DNA of 64,000 nt. Origin: Spodoptera frugiperda. Its lineage: Eukaryota > Arthropoda > Insecta > Lepidoptera > Noctuidae. The notes beneath the pieces were generated by a model. The model did not search any database. It was not told where the DNA came from and saw only the letters and a program-made list of their open reading frames with translations. Position 1 is the stretch's first letter; each line of letters opens with the position of its first letter. The position numbers were made by a program, and so were the translations under genes. Positions 10,701 through 23,100 of the stretch are shown piece after piece. Location of the stretch: contig NC_064223.1 in NCBI RefSeq assembly GCF_023101765.2, positions 7,714,113 through 7,778,112 of the forward strand. Reading direction: 5' to 3'.

Positions 10701-13700
10701 TATCCTTTTCATTATCTATGTACCTATAGCAACTCGAGTCTCAGTGCGTAAATGAGCTAGCAAGGCTGTGAGTTTAGATGGGGCCCAGTAGGGCTGATGC
10801 CCGATCCGGAGCTGCGAACAACGTAAAAGGTTACCGGGGCTCCGGCTCAAAGCAGGAGAAGGAATCGGGAGGTTTTTAGTCAGTAAGAGTCTGACACTCC
10901 CTCCCGACTCACCCAAGGCGGGAGAAGTCATTGGATGATTTTCCCCCCCAAAAAAAGGCTGTGAGTTTCTAAGTAAAATGAAAATGAAGTCTAAATCTTA
11001 GCAAATAGATTCACGTAAGTATAGGTATATAGCTTAGCAGTCGCTACAAATATCTTTGGGTGCCATACCTTGCTTCTGCCAATATCCTAATTTGCGTATC
11101 CGCATCAACTTACCAGGCGTTTCAGGCCACAAGAGGTCCATCAGATGCAATATAATGAAAAGGTGCAAATATTGTCATACCTGTTTTTCACAGCTAATCT
11201 TAAGTAACGTTCAGCTTCTGTATATTGTTTTTGATTTTTAAGTAAGTTCGCCAAATTGTTCATTGCTTGATAATATTGTGGGTACAGCCTGGAATATTTT
11301 AAAATCATATTTAATATTTTATTTTGATAAGTTCTCCAATGTTGAACCAACGAAATTATGTAACCAAGAATTGTATTGTGAACCTGATTGAAAAAGAGTA
11401 AACAATCGAGTCTATTCTACATACTACTTGAGGACTGACCGATAGACATACAGACATTTCTTTAATATTATAATATTTGCTTTGACATTGAAAAGTGCCG
11501 GAAATAAATAATTTGACTTTAAATGACCTGATAATGGTCTCTGGGGTCGCTAGATCCGTGTGACTTCAACCTGAATGCCTGCAGCTGACCTGCAGATAAA
11601 GCTGAAAGATATCTTTTGGCTGATGGCTGATATGATGATGATTTACTTGGTCAGTCAATTGTATGAATGTCGACATTCCCTTTGTCATATTTAAATTGTG
11701 GTATTCAATTGAAGATGCTCAGGCAAATAAGCGGGCCTAAGCGTGCTCACTCTCAATTGGTATAGGTAAGTAGGTATGTAAGTGCTTATGACTCTACTGA
11801 GAAAAAATCGCAATTGCTAGCAAACTTTATAAGCATCATACTATGTAGTGAAGTATAATAAATACACAAATTACATCTTTTACCTTATAGCTTCTTTATA
11901 TTCGGATATAGCCATATCGTATTGTTTATTCGCATCAGCGATCTTCGCAATATTGTAATGAACTTTAGCATTCAACGGGCAGACTGCCATCCCGCTAATG
12001 AAGAGACTGTATTCATTTTGCCAGTCGTGAGACCTACGCCAGCTCCACACACCGTATAGCATCACCACTGACATAAACGACAACAGAGCCATCTGGTGGA
12101 ATAAGGATCTAATTCAAGAACAATACTTATAAGAAAAAAGTATTTTTCATAATTAAACTGTTGGGCACTTAGCAAGGTTGACTAAATGGTCAAACAGTAA
12201 ATGATTTGATGTTTGAAGACATTTATATATGGTGCACCTCTCTAGGTATTATTCCTAAGTTATAGAGCAATATAATATGTTATACCTTGCGAAATTTCGT
12301 CGACCTCCTGTCCAAGAGTTTGTTAAATCCAATGGCTATTAGAAGACAGTATCCAGCCGATGGTATGTACAAAATCCTCTCAGCTATCACGAAGCCTACT
12401 GGGTACAAAATGTTAGCGGCAGGCAGGAATGGCAACACTAAAAGAGATACTGCAAAGAACATTATCCTAAAAAAAAATATTTCATTGAAATAAGATTCAA
12501 ACTAATTAATTAATAATTAAATCCTTTGCCATGGCATGCTGTACAGTACCGCAGTGCTGACAGTGAGCGCCAGCCCTTACTTACCTGTTGGTTATCTTCA
12601 TGTTTCTCCCACTATACATAGTCTCCAATATGTACATGCCAAATATATACATAGAGTACACCAGCACCATTCTACAGTCTCTCATATTCTCAACGAGTCG
12701 AATGCATCCCATCGACCAATCATAGCACAGCCACTGAGGCCATACAAACAATAGCAGATTCAGAAAGTATATGTAGTTGTGTGTGGCTACCTGTAATAAT
12801 ATTAAAAAGCTGAACTTTGTTTGTTTGAACAGCACATGTTTGTTTTTATCAATCATACCTATAAATAAAATCAAACAGTAACAGAAAAATATTTACTACA
12901 AGGCCCATTGTACAAAAGACTTCAACATAAAATACATTTTAAAAAGTTTTTCTTTTATATTAGTATTAAGTTTTTAAAATACATTTTAGATAACAGGTCA
13001 GAAATACAAACATTAATTATTTTAATCAGCAATAGGGCACCATTTAATAAGTATGAAACAGCTTACTTTCACAAATGGATCAGGGGCAAATGCTGCTGGG
13101 TTGTCAGTGGATTTGAACTCCGGCCTTGTGTTCCCCATCACAGCCCACCTCGCATACATCAGGGTGAGTATACTGGTGAGCATGGCACTCACTCTGAACA
13201 TGGAGTCCACGGTAATGTTGTCCAGGCTCAGGATCCTAGCAGTCCTACTTTCTATTCTATTTATCTTCAACTTTGTTACTACCTCATAAACAACACAGAA
13301 TCCCTAAAAATATAAAGTAATTACTATTTACAATATTATTCTTACTTGCTGGATATATTCATATAAATGTTTCAACTCACCAAAACTGTAATACCATTCT
13401 CCTTAAATAACATAGACATACCAGCTAAAAATATTGTAGATAGTAAAAAGCAATATCCACGGGTGTCTTTAGCTTGCGACTGGCTGTAGCAGAGAATGGC
13501 GAGGAAAAATGTAATAGCAGCCAAGATATCAGCTCTGCCGACTGCACCACACACAGCCTCCACATGGACAGGGTGCACACAGAACAACAGTGTCGCCAGG
13601 AATGGTGTGTTCCTCCACCAATACTTATTGCTGTCTAAATCCCTGGTTAGTCTTTCACTTTCACTTATAACAACAGAAAGGACCTTACGACTTGTAAGAG

Positions 13701-14121
13701 TCTGATACACTTTCCACACCAACAAACAACATATGACGTGACATACTAAGTTTGTCACTTTAAATTGGAAGGCTGATAAAGTTCTATTATTCAGGAAATA
13801 ATTCAGCCTGAAATCAAAAGTTAATATAATACAAAAGTAGAACTTACTCCAATATTTCCAAGGCATAAATAAAATAAATAATTATTATCAATTTACTAAC
13901 TTGAACGACAAAACAGTAAGGGGCCGGTAAGATTTGTGACTAAAGTTTGATTTAATTTGTGCACCCCAAAAATCGTGTTTAAATAATTCAGTCCACGAAT
14001 CCGATGTAACATCTTCGTTTTTTACAATTGCTTCAGAGTCATCAAAAACAAAATCTCCGTCTAACGTAAACAAAAATGGTAAACACGACAGTGAGACGAT
14101 TGCAATAAATTTAGCCGGCAT
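7707..14121 (-). CDS. Tmtc4: TMTC-family O-mannosyltransferase, TMTC4-like, 11 exons, 721 aa
   Basis: Exons in coding order: 13901-14121, 13381-13807, 13067-13303, 12585-12790, 12286-12466, 11884-12092, 11181-11288, 9482-9623, 9185-9299, 8774-8962, 7707-7837. All junctions are GT-AG and in frame. The start MPAKFIAIVS opens a signal-anchor segment; in the same frame only a TTG lies upstream. Residues 22-34 carry the acidic luminal motif (DFVFDDSEAIVKN) and residues 61-70 SHKSYRPLTV, both typical of TMTC proteins. Several membrane helices follow, then the family motif at 386-403 (PVGFVIAERILYIPSAGY). The C-terminal third is a run of TPR repeats (for example YYQAMNNLANLL, AAWMNLGILL, YYNMGNL, NFAIANMYGKL). 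TMTC proteins sit in the ER membrane and add O-mannose to cadherin domains. The FDDSEAIV block favours TMTC4 over TMTC1-3. Length is close to vertebrate TMTC4. The stop codon overlaps its own AATAAA signal. Confidence 0.93.
8031..8330 (-). repeat. non-LTR/SINE-like 3' end, copy A (last intron of TMTC4)
   Basis: Read on the minus strand, the element ends with GTCATTGGATGACTTTACCC and a long poly(A), seen as poly(T) at about 8031-8046. Its body is far richer in G+C than the intron, with GCGCGCGGAACGCGACGCGC at the distal end. Two related copies lie at 10770-10960 and 37304-37441. The poly(A) end and variable 5' truncation mark it as a retroelement tail; no coding sequence is left. Confidence 0.75.
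9939..10025 (+). repeat. hAT-like terminal fragment
   Basis: CAGAGGCGGACTGAATTTAG then AGAGCGCCCTAAG matches, on the opposite strand, the right end of the element at 63004-63178 (CAGAGGCGGATTAAACCAGG then AGAGCGCCCC). Only one end was found here, inside an intron of TMTC4. Confidence 0.5.
10205..10295. repeat. dispersed repeat fragment with ACGG/ACAG tandem
   Basis: The stretch has the short tandem ACGGACGGACGGACAGACA followed by ATCTATAAGGGTTCCGTATT and GCCATTTAGCTACGG. This layout is familiar as the end of a common lepidopteran interspersed repeat. No reading frame is present. Confidence 0.5.
10770..10960 (+). repeat. non-LTR/SINE-like 3' end, copy B (intron of TMTC4)
   Basis: Same family as copies at 8031-8330 and 37304-37441, here in plus orientation. 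It runs from GGGGCCCAGTAGGGCTGATG through AGTCATTGGATGATTTTCCC and ends in a C-run plus poly(A). It is 5'-truncated relative to copy A. Confidence 0.75.
11525..11650 (+). repeat. possible non-LTR 3' tail
   Basis: An intronic stretch ends in GGCTGATATGATGATGATTT, the ATG-repeat style tail used by RTE-type elements. The body is too decayed to place. Confidence 0.3.
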
Positions 14122-14921
14122 TTTCTTGGCTCTGTAGCACTGCAAATCAGTTGCGTCACGTTTTATTGATCGATACCAGAATGTGCTAGTTGTTTTAATT
14201 CATGATTATGCATTTTTCTGAATTTACGCACAGTAATTTTAGTTTTTTTGTGAATATTTTGTATCCGAAATTTTATTTATTATGACATTTTCGTATTTAA
14301 TTTCTTTATACGCAGATTTTCTGACATTGACATTTACAATGTTTTATTTTAAATACCATAGACACATAGAATTATTAATTTATCTTATTATGACAGGATA
14401 TCCCATTCACAATCCAACGGGACCTGTGAGTGGGCCGATGAAAATATCAGGTTTGTTCGGATAGATACATAACACTTACTCGAGTAAAGTAAAGTACAGA
14501 GCAGAAAAATAATGATTTTTAGTCATTTTCCACCTTAAAAAGTTTTACCAAAATACACAAAGGGCACTTGAAATAATTGAGTGTATTGATCAGTAATTTT
14601 ATAAATGAAAAAAAACCAAACATATTTTTGATACTTTTTATTAATTAATTATGTACACTAAAGTTATTCAAATTAAACCTACTTAAACTATTCTGCTTGA
14701 AATGTTATTTAGACACCAGCCTTCATACGCAATTCAGTTAAATTGTTTATATTCTTTTCAAGACAAAAAATCTGTAGTCCAATCCTATCATTATAATGAA
14801 TTTTAAATACTTATTTTTAAATACCATACTGTATGTAAGAAGTACAATCGGATTTTGGTTGTTGAAAAAAGTCTAATTCAGAAAAAAAAACATTTGCTTA
14901 ATTAATAGAAAGAAAGTAAAA
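14122..14921. other. spacer between TMTC4 and INTS14
   Basis: This holds the 5' flank of TMTC4 and the 3' flank of INTS14, both on the minus strand. A plus-strand frame at 14282-14464 has no recognisable content. TTTATT near 14637-14642 could serve as a minus-strand poly(A) signal for INTS14. Confidence 0.4.
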
Positions 14922-17900
14922 TTAATGTGCCATTGGAGTCCCGTGGCCTAATGGAGTCAGCGTATGTTTTATATCTAAGGCCGTTCTCGGGTCGCGTAGG
15001 GCGTTGGCTGCATGAGCGAGTTGTAACGCGCACTCAGAGGGCGCTGTAGGTGGTAAAGCCGTACATTCACGCTCCAACGCGTTTCCAATCGCAGTCAGTA
15101 GTTCGGAGAAGCCGAGGGAAATGGCTGCCCGACGGAGTCTGTTCAATTCCTGTGAAAAAAGAGATGATCATGTCATCTTCCGCATGATATTTAACTAATC
15201 AATTGATAATTTTTTTAGAACCGATTTTAAATCAACAGATAACTTTTATCTGTAGAATAAAATTGTCATAATAATATAACAGTTTTTAGTATGGAAGAAA
15301 TCAAATCAAATATTCAAAATAATTCCTTTGATAAAATTTAACGGCCTTAGGAAAAATAGGTCCTTAAAAGATACCTTGAAAAGGTGTTGTGTCTTATCTG
15401 GGAGTTTCCTTGCATGTCGAAGGACTTTTTGTACGTCAGCAAGTAGTGCGTGTGGACGTGCCCACGCGCACGCAGATCCTCCACTACTATACGAACGCCA
15501 CGACCTTATGGGGAATGTTTCCGCTGCAATAAAAATAAATATGTAGAAGTGTGTTTAAGACTATGAAAAGTATAATGTGTATGGAACACTTTTGTTCAAT
15601 TTATTTTATTTTAGCCTTATTATATTTCTGTACTGTACTACAGCAGCTTTGGATCTACTGGTATGAAAATAATGGAGATATAGGTTTGACTGTATATTTA
15701 CTTGAAGTAGTGCCTTCCTCCGCAGGTCCGAGTTGGTCGAGGGCGCCGAGCCAAGGAGCGGCCGACGCTCCCGGCCTCATGACGCTGAGCAACAAGCACG
15801 AGCGACGACCACGTGACGCTTCGCACGAAGCTGTGAGTGTTCCCCACCAGTCCGCGCCAAGCAACACTACTGCGGCCATACCTTCCACCTAGATAATGTA
15901 TAATGATATCTAAATAAATATGTTTATGCAATGTGTAACATATTAATTTAATATGACAAAACCGAGCCTTCATTTTGGAAAGTTATGTATTTTGCAGTAC
16001 AAAATTGTGAATTTCTTTCTAGACCAAAATACATGGTGGAATATAATCCTACCATTTACTAATTTGTATACATTAATATTCTAAAAATAAATACTCTTAA
16101 AATGGTACCTTGAGAGCTCCATGTAGAAGAACACAAAAATTGGGAACTTTACTAGGATCTGACATGTCTTCCTCTGTCGCAGAACCGTCGGTACTAGATC
16201 CTTCCTGTAGGAGACACAAACAGAAATGATTAGATATTACAAATTAAAGAAACAAAAATGGAAAAAGTATAAGAGTATAAATGAAAGGGTAAAAGGTGTG
16301 AAATACCTTAGTAGGAGTTTTGGAGCCATAATTTTCTCTTGGTGCTGGAGTGGTTCCTGGTTGAGCTTGTGGTATTACCAAGTGCTTACTTAATGCTATT
16401 GGGGTACCTGTCACAAGGTAGAAGTTTATAAATATTTTTATAAACATACATACAGAAATGGGCTCTTAGTATTATAGTGTTTACAATTTAAATATTCTAA
16501 TCTCAATACTTTACAAACTCATAAGAATTTGCTCCGTTGCTTGGCACTTGCACATTTTGGAGAAAAGGCTGAATAATTTTAATTACTTACTAAGTTCCTG
16601 CTGTTGCAGAAACCCAATGACGTGTATTTGATTAGCGAGCGTGTAGGTAGCAGCTAACTCTTCGAGTGTAATAGTTTGTGGCGCGGGGAACAATTGCACG
16701 CGCGCCTCTAGCTGGCCACACTTCAGAGTGCACCAGAACTCCTGATAGTGCTGTTCACATAGTCTTGTCATTGCTGTTATTACCTGTGTATATGTAATTG
16801 TAATTGTAATTTTATATTTAGCTAATCAATGTGCTAATAAGTTTTGTAACTAACAAATATAAAATAATTATTTACAATATGAGAAAGATTAACTAATTTT
16901 AATTCAAAGTCTTTGGTAATTGTAAAAAATATCAATATACTAAAGCTGCTTGTTAATATTTACTTTTCTAATTTAAATAAGTATTGGAATGTTCACCTAT
17001 GTGATTGCTTAATTTAATTTAATTTACAATACAAAGTAGCTACTAAACTTACCCCAGGCACAGAAAGCTGGTCAGGGCAGTAGATAGTTCCACGTGACAT
17101 ATTGCCATTGGAGTTACTGGTTGTGTTGTTTGCTAGATCCACTATTTTCTGGTAAAGTGGCATCGCTGAAACATGAATTTGTTATCATTATAATTAGAAC
17201 TTGTGGTTTTGCGAGACTAAAAACTTAAAGTTATTATATGATTTAGTTCCTAGGGCGATTCAATGACTAAAATACCAATTAAAAATTAATATTATTTACG
17301 TTTTTTTTTTTTTTAAGAAAATGTGATTGTTTATTTTTACCATTTAGATACAAATACTTCCAATTAGCTTCAATAGTTCCCAAAATGTACTAACCATGTT
17401 GTAGACAAGGGTCATGAGGGGACACAATGGGTAGTATATGTATTTTCGCCGGATAAGAGGGAGGCAAAGGCAGAGCTTGCACCATCCGGTTCCTGCCTAT
17501 AGCACCTACACCACTGCTTCCATCTGTTATCTGGAACATTATTGAAAATCTGTTATTTAATTGATTCAAACTTTATAATTAATTCAATATGATTTATGGA
17601 TATTTTTTTATCTTTTGTTTGATATTTCTACATGCATTGTGCATTGTGTTAAAGGTTGTGTGAAAATCTGAATGCAAATCAATATATCCTTTAAATTCAC
17701 AATCTCACCAATATTATTTGCACAGGTGTTTGACATCCTCCCCACTCATTGAGCACCAGCTGGTTTACACCAAGCAGAGCAGTATCTATGCAGGTTTTGT
17801 CTCCTTCCTCTAATGACAACAGCTTGCTGCGTATGCTGTCAAAGTCCCTAGTAAAGGGAACAGCCACTGAAATAGAAAACCCATATCAAGTACTCATTCC

Positions 17901-18132
17901 TAAGTCTGCCAGATAATGCATTGTCAATTATATAGACGACCTTACCTTCGTAAACGGATGAGAATGAGACCAGGGCAACATATTCTAGTTTAGCGTGAAT
18001 AGTTAAATAGTCCAAAAATGTGTTCACGGCTGCAGTAGCTATCGTGTGCCGGGTGTGTGTCTCTGTTGTGTCGGAAGTCGGGACAGGCCGCGACATTGAT
18101 AGTGAAACGTCCATTAATATAACCGTAGGCAT
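14922..18132 (-). CDS. IntS14: Integrator complex subunit 14, 10 exons, 515 aa
   Basis: Exons in coding order: 17946-18132, 17709-17866, 17395-17530, 17053-17165, 16591-16783, 16307-16407, 16109-16204, 15702-15888, 15375-15523, 14922-15149. Phases agree and all introns are GT-AG. The N-terminal von Willebrand A domain starts MPTVILMDVSLS, with an intact metal-site motif D8-x-S10-x-S12 and a second Asp at 118 (ITDGSSG). Later blocks match INTS14 closely: KVPNFCVLLHGALK, then VVLLGADWWGTLT, a PWLGALDQLGP block, and the C-terminal helices ELNRLRRAAISLGFSELL and ERECTALPP. Length is close to human INTS14 (about 518). INTS14 pairs with INTS13 and INTS10 in the nuclear Integrator complex, which cleaves snRNA and promoter-proximal nascent RNA. 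The 3' exons (15702-15888, 14922-15149) are much richer in GC than the introns. Confidence 0.95.
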
Positions 18133-18548
18133 TTTGTTCGACTAAAATCTTACTATTAACACAAAACAAAAAAGTAATAGTACATAATTTGTTTTCGAAC
18201 CATTCAACAGCGTTTACCAAACCAACGTTGACACTTGACAGTGACAAGTTGACATTTAACAATGACAATATTTGTTTATACTTATACCATTGTGGTTTTG
18301 GTATCCAGAAAAGATAGGTTCAGAATCCCGTTTACATGACAAGGATATTAGAAAGAACATGCTTAAGATATCACCTAAACTGAAATGAAACAAGCAACCG
18401 GCAACTGTCTGACAGATGACTGCAATCTGTCAGTATCATCAAGTTGACATTTGAATTTTTTAAAACATTCGTAGCTTGAATCTAAGCAAAATAAGATTTT
18501 GACGGTTTTGGCTATTTTATTTTATAGTCATGACAATGCCATAGATAG

Positions 18549-18890
18549 TTATTTCCTGGGTAGGAGAAGGGAGAAGGTAGAAAAATAGTTAATACGGTTC
18601 CTAGTCGTTCTGGGAGAGATCATACTTCCTACAGACAATATTCGACGCCGCATGATACATTTGGCGATTATACGTCTTAGAGAACTTAGACTACGTTGAT
18701 GACTTATACTCGCTGAATCATATCCACACCGATATGCAAGCAAACGAAGTACGACAAGAAACGATATAAACCTACGTTTAAAAGAACTGATTTCCATAAC
18801 ACACATCCATCCATGCCCATGACAAACTTCTTCGTCATACAGGTGGTTCAAATTACGATCTATTGAACGAATCCCGATACATTGGTTCAT
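18549..18890 (-). CDS. hypothetical basic ORF, 113 aa
   Basis: An uninterrupted ATG-started minus-strand frame begins MNQCIGIRSIDRNLNHLYDE and is rich in Arg and Ser toward its C-terminus (for example KCIMRRRILS). It lies in the 0.9-kb gap between INTS14 and the plus-strand pseudoprotease gene. I recognise no domain, signal peptide or convincing splice site. It could be a small gene, transposon debris or chance; chance is quite possible for this length. Confidence 0.2.
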   Translation of the reverse strand: MNQCIGIRSIDRNLNHLYDEEVCHGHGWMCVMEISSFKRRFISFLVVLRLLAYRCGYDSASISHQRSLSSLRRIIAKCIMRRRILSVGSMISPRTTRNRINYFSTFSLLLPRK

Positions 18891-19016
18891 ATTATAGTGA
18901 CGCGAAAAAAAGTATGAACTAAGAAGATACCTGCCTACTTATTTATTAACTAAGTAACACAACCAACTCGATTTCCATCTATGTCATTAACTAATGATTG
19001 TTTTTGAAGAATTGTA

Positions 19017-19967
19017 ATGGGAGAAAATACAGACGACAATAAAATAATTGAAAACAGGGATCAAGATCAAAATTTGGAGTTTCAATACAATTTTTTTAGT
19101 TTACCATGGGATGATCGCTCGAAGAAAAGTAAATCTGGAATTGTCATTCTGCTGATTGCTATATTTGCAGTAACAATGGCCCTAGTCGTCAATAGTTTTA
19201 TAATGCATTATCGAGGTTTTGAGCAAATTAAGAAATACTCAAATCTTAGTGAACTATCATGCTTCCGAGTGAAAATGGATGATTACCGTTTCGTAGCCCG
19301 AATTCATTCTGTGAGCACGCAGCAGTTGTTATGTCTCGGTGCAGTTGTGAGCAAGAGTTCAGTCCTAGCAAATGGAGTATGTGTGAAGTCTGGACCTATA
19401 CGAATGTATTTAGGCAGCGTGTCAAAGTACCTACCAAACGAATTACCATTATTGTTTTATAGATGAGGAGTAATAAGGATGATGACCAACATAAAATTTT
19501 CTTTTTTCAGTCCTCGTTGCAAGAAAGGTTTTTCTATCGACGTCTTTGAATCGATGCATCATGATGGAGTGTTTTCGAAAAGGCTAGTGCTCTTATCTAG
19601 CTATGAAAGTATAGAGGGTTGCTCAGAAATTATAAAGATCGGTCACGATTTGGACTGGACGCAAAAAGTTCACATCCTCGGGAGACCACACTCTGTTGGT
19701 AGAACTTTCTCGCGACAGCATGCGTCTCTGGCTGGCAAAGAGTACGTAGACACAAATAGCAATAAGCTTGTGAAGTTAAATAATACTATATGCGTGAAGG
19801 ACCTGGCGAGATGTCCAATTCGTGCCGGTGATCTGATGCTGCAGAACGGAAAATTGTTTGGCCTGGCATCTTCTAGCGTCCAGCGTTTTGGAGTGGCTTG
19901 TTTTGGTGATCTAAGTATCATTAGCCGGGAGTTAAAGGAGGTGGATGCGGATATCGTAATAGATTAG
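19017..19967 (+). CDS. membrane-anchored chymotrypsin-fold pseudoprotease, 2 exons, 288 aa
   Basis: Exon 1 is 19017-19426 and exon 2 is 19511-19967, split by an 84-base GT-AG intron in phase 2 (TTTTCTTTTTTCAG acceptor). Without splicing, exon 1 would stop at 19464. A hydrophilic N-terminus (1-40) is followed by one membrane helix at about 41-63 (IVILLIAIFAVTMALVV), suggesting a type II protein. Residues about 90-270 follow a trypsin layout: CLGAVVSKSSVLANGVCV (106-123) mirrors the CGGSLI...VLTAAHC block, and C238 with GDLML then NGKLFGLASSS (243-258) mirrors the GDSGGPL...NG region. The catalytic His is replaced (ANGVC for AAHC), no Asp fits the middle motif (KRLVLLSS), and Ser is lost (GDLML). 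The disulphide cysteines C106/C122 remain. It is therefore probably inactive and may act as a binding or regulatory protein. The family assignment is inference from motifs alone. Confidence 0.72.
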
Positions 19968-20173
19968 GACTATTGCATAAATCTTTGGATTTTATTTAAT
20001 TATTTATAGATATTTAGATCGCACATTTAACACTTACTAGTTATTTCTCTTATAATAATTAGGCAATCACTGTTCAAGGACTAGACGGTTCACATTTATT
20101 TTAAGTTCTATTAAATTAAACAGGGCATTAAAAGTGAAATTATTTATTTTGAGATATTGTACTTATCTATTAT

Positions 20174-23100
20174 TTAGTCTTCTCTGGGTAAGTGTCCATT
20201 TTTTCGGTGGCTAGCAGGAGTCGGCACTTGGACTGTGCCCAAATCCACCTCCTCTGGGCTGGTGTACCCTTTCCAGTCTTTAGTAGCCATGTATATGAGG
20301 AACACGACGACGAACGTAAGTACGGTATACACCAGCAAATTGTGATTTTGGCTATATTTAGAGAAGCCCGCGGTATCTAGAGTAACCTTTATGCTGTTCC
20401 GGCATCGAGCTTTACTCTTCATAGCGTCCGTGACGGCCTTGAAAGAAGGTCCTGAAAAATGTTTGCATATTTAAAATAGCTTTTGTTTGGGCTTATGGAT
20501 ACGCAAAATGCCTAAGCATAACGTATATACGTACTAAAGCATAAAGATTCCACAAGGTCCACAATTATAATAAACTAGTGAAATATGCTGATGAAAAAAT
20601 TAAATTATTTAACGTGTTACGTTCATACTGCTAGAGATCATACTTCCAGAGGACGTGATTGGATAATTTTGATCATCGATCACGTTGTGCTAAAAAGCTT
20701 GTGTAAAACTCAAAACAATTTTTAGAAGTATCTTTGTACGAATTGGTGACTCCTGCGGAATCATTTTGGTTTCATAATAGGTTATTCAGGGGTATAACCT
20801 ATTGTGAAATGGTTGGTGAAGCTAGTCTTTTTATAATTTACAGAACCTAAGTCAACAACAAAGCCTAGCATCGATATTAAAATATTAATGAACTATAAAT
20901 TGGGTTGTCAGTTCAGCTAGGGTTAGGTGGACGCGGCAACATTGACGTGCGTCCAATTTACCCTATCTGATAGTGGGCTGACGAAAATTATAATAACCCA
21001 TTAAGTGCACGTCACACGCACGATTGGATGTCACCAGCTAACAGTGATTTTCCGGAGAGTAGTCGCGACATAACAACTCGTGTCGCTGGCGCACATGGCG
21101 GTCACAATTAAAATGTTAATTTGTCTCTCGCACATTGACACGCATCACGGTTTTATTGGGACACGCTCTATTGACTGACTACATTAAAACATTACGCGCC
21201 GAGTTAATTTTTTAATGGGTACTGTTTCATTATACTTATTGTTGACGAATTATGTGTCTACGTAGCAAAATAAATCTGTTTTATTATACCTTTGATTCGA
21301 ACGGCCGTAATTTTAAACGTGAATAGGTACTAGTGATGTAACGAACGCATTCGAATACGCGATATTCGCACATTTTTCGACATTCGCATTCGCATCCGCA
21401 ATTTTTAATGCGAATATGAACATAAAAATAATTAAATTACAAAAACGTAAATTCGATAGAGAAATAGGTATTAATTTCTATAATATTTATTACAAAACCT
21501 TATCTTCTGATTAAACTATCTTACAACTGTCTTGTTGTACTGTAATTCGCGCATCGAGAAAGCTGTAAACATTACATTTTCTGTGTCGACGTTTGGCTGC
21601 TATCTAGCCTAGTGGTAAGTGATGATGCGGCCTACGATGGAGCACGTCTGCCCATAAGCAACCTATTCACTTGAGCTTTGAAGACACCCAGGTTATACCC
21701 ATCAGGAAACACAGACTCCGGCAAAGAGTTCCACTCCCTAGCAGTTCGCACAAGGAAGCTTGAAGCGAAGCGCTTCGTACGAGTGGAAGGGATATCTACC
21801 ATGAAGCGGAGGCGCTTCGCCTTAAAATTATAGACAAATTGGTCCAAATTTTTGAGTCAATATTCGCATTCGCGTGTCTAAAATATGACATTCGTTACCT
21901 ACATCACTAGTAGGTACTTAGGGTATAGATAAGGTGACGGTTAAGGGCGTAAGGTGTTTTACCGAGGAATTTAAATTGTTTTAAGAAAGGCTTATATTTG
22001 TCCTTATTTATCCGAGCATACAAAGTGTTATTATAATGAAGTTTATGTGTATAATATTGTTTTTTCTTAACAGAATTGTCTGTGAATGATGTGGTTCTAT
22101 TATTTTCAAATTATTTTAAGAAGCGGGGAGGTATTGATGTTAGAATTAATTTGTTTTGGATTTTTTTACGTTATAGGTATCTTTACGAACGTTACTTCAA
22201 TCTATAACGGGCCTTAAAAACGTTTTGTCATTACCGCTTTTAGAAACCATTCATATGGATTTAATAGATATCCTATTATGATTGTATCTAAGTAATCAAC
22301 CCTTAGACCATAATGAATCTAACAATCCAATAATATATTACTAAGCTCGGGAATCTAAGCCATTCGCCTCATTCAGGCTTACGACCACTGGTCTACATAA
22401 GGAATCATAAAACTATCGTGTTTTAAATCAACTGCGTTAAAATTAATTAACATTAATAATGTTAATTAATTTTTAATTAACATTAATAATGTTAACATTA
22501 TTAATTTTTAATTAACATTATTAATGTTAATTAAAAATTAATTAGCTAAGCTATATAATTTATATAGCTTAGCTAGCCTAGCTATTCTACTAATCGTGCA
22601 GACCACACAGGTAGTACAATCACGGTAATTCGTATTTCGTTGCCATAATGATCTATACAACAATTTATAATTCAAACTGGATTTTAAAGATCCGTTAAGT
22701 TTAATCCAAGCAGTAAACCACTTAATTGTGACTAAATACTGTATTTTCCAACACCTGTGTACATTATGGATGCAATAAATACTTGAATACTTGAAAGTAA
22801 AGGTTTTCTCAACAGTACAATGACAAGTCTAATAAAGCAAGAAACCTCACTTAGGTACAATTTCATACTTATGGTAATGCAGACTTTCATTAAGATGGAG
22901 CAATGCGATCTCTTTTTGAATCTTTTTTTTTGTAATGGAAATGGGTTTGCGTTTGGCCACTAACACGTCATAAAATTAAATGATGATGCGGCCTACGATG
23001 GAGCATGCCTGCCTATAAGCAACCTATTCACTCGCGCCTTGAACACATCTAGATTAAATGGAAACACAGACTTTGGCAAATAATTCCAGTTCTTTAAATC

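Noticed and set aside
12908..13315. 135- and 78-codon plus-strand frames
   Set aside because: They overlap the third coding exon of TMTC4 on the other strand and are shadows of it.
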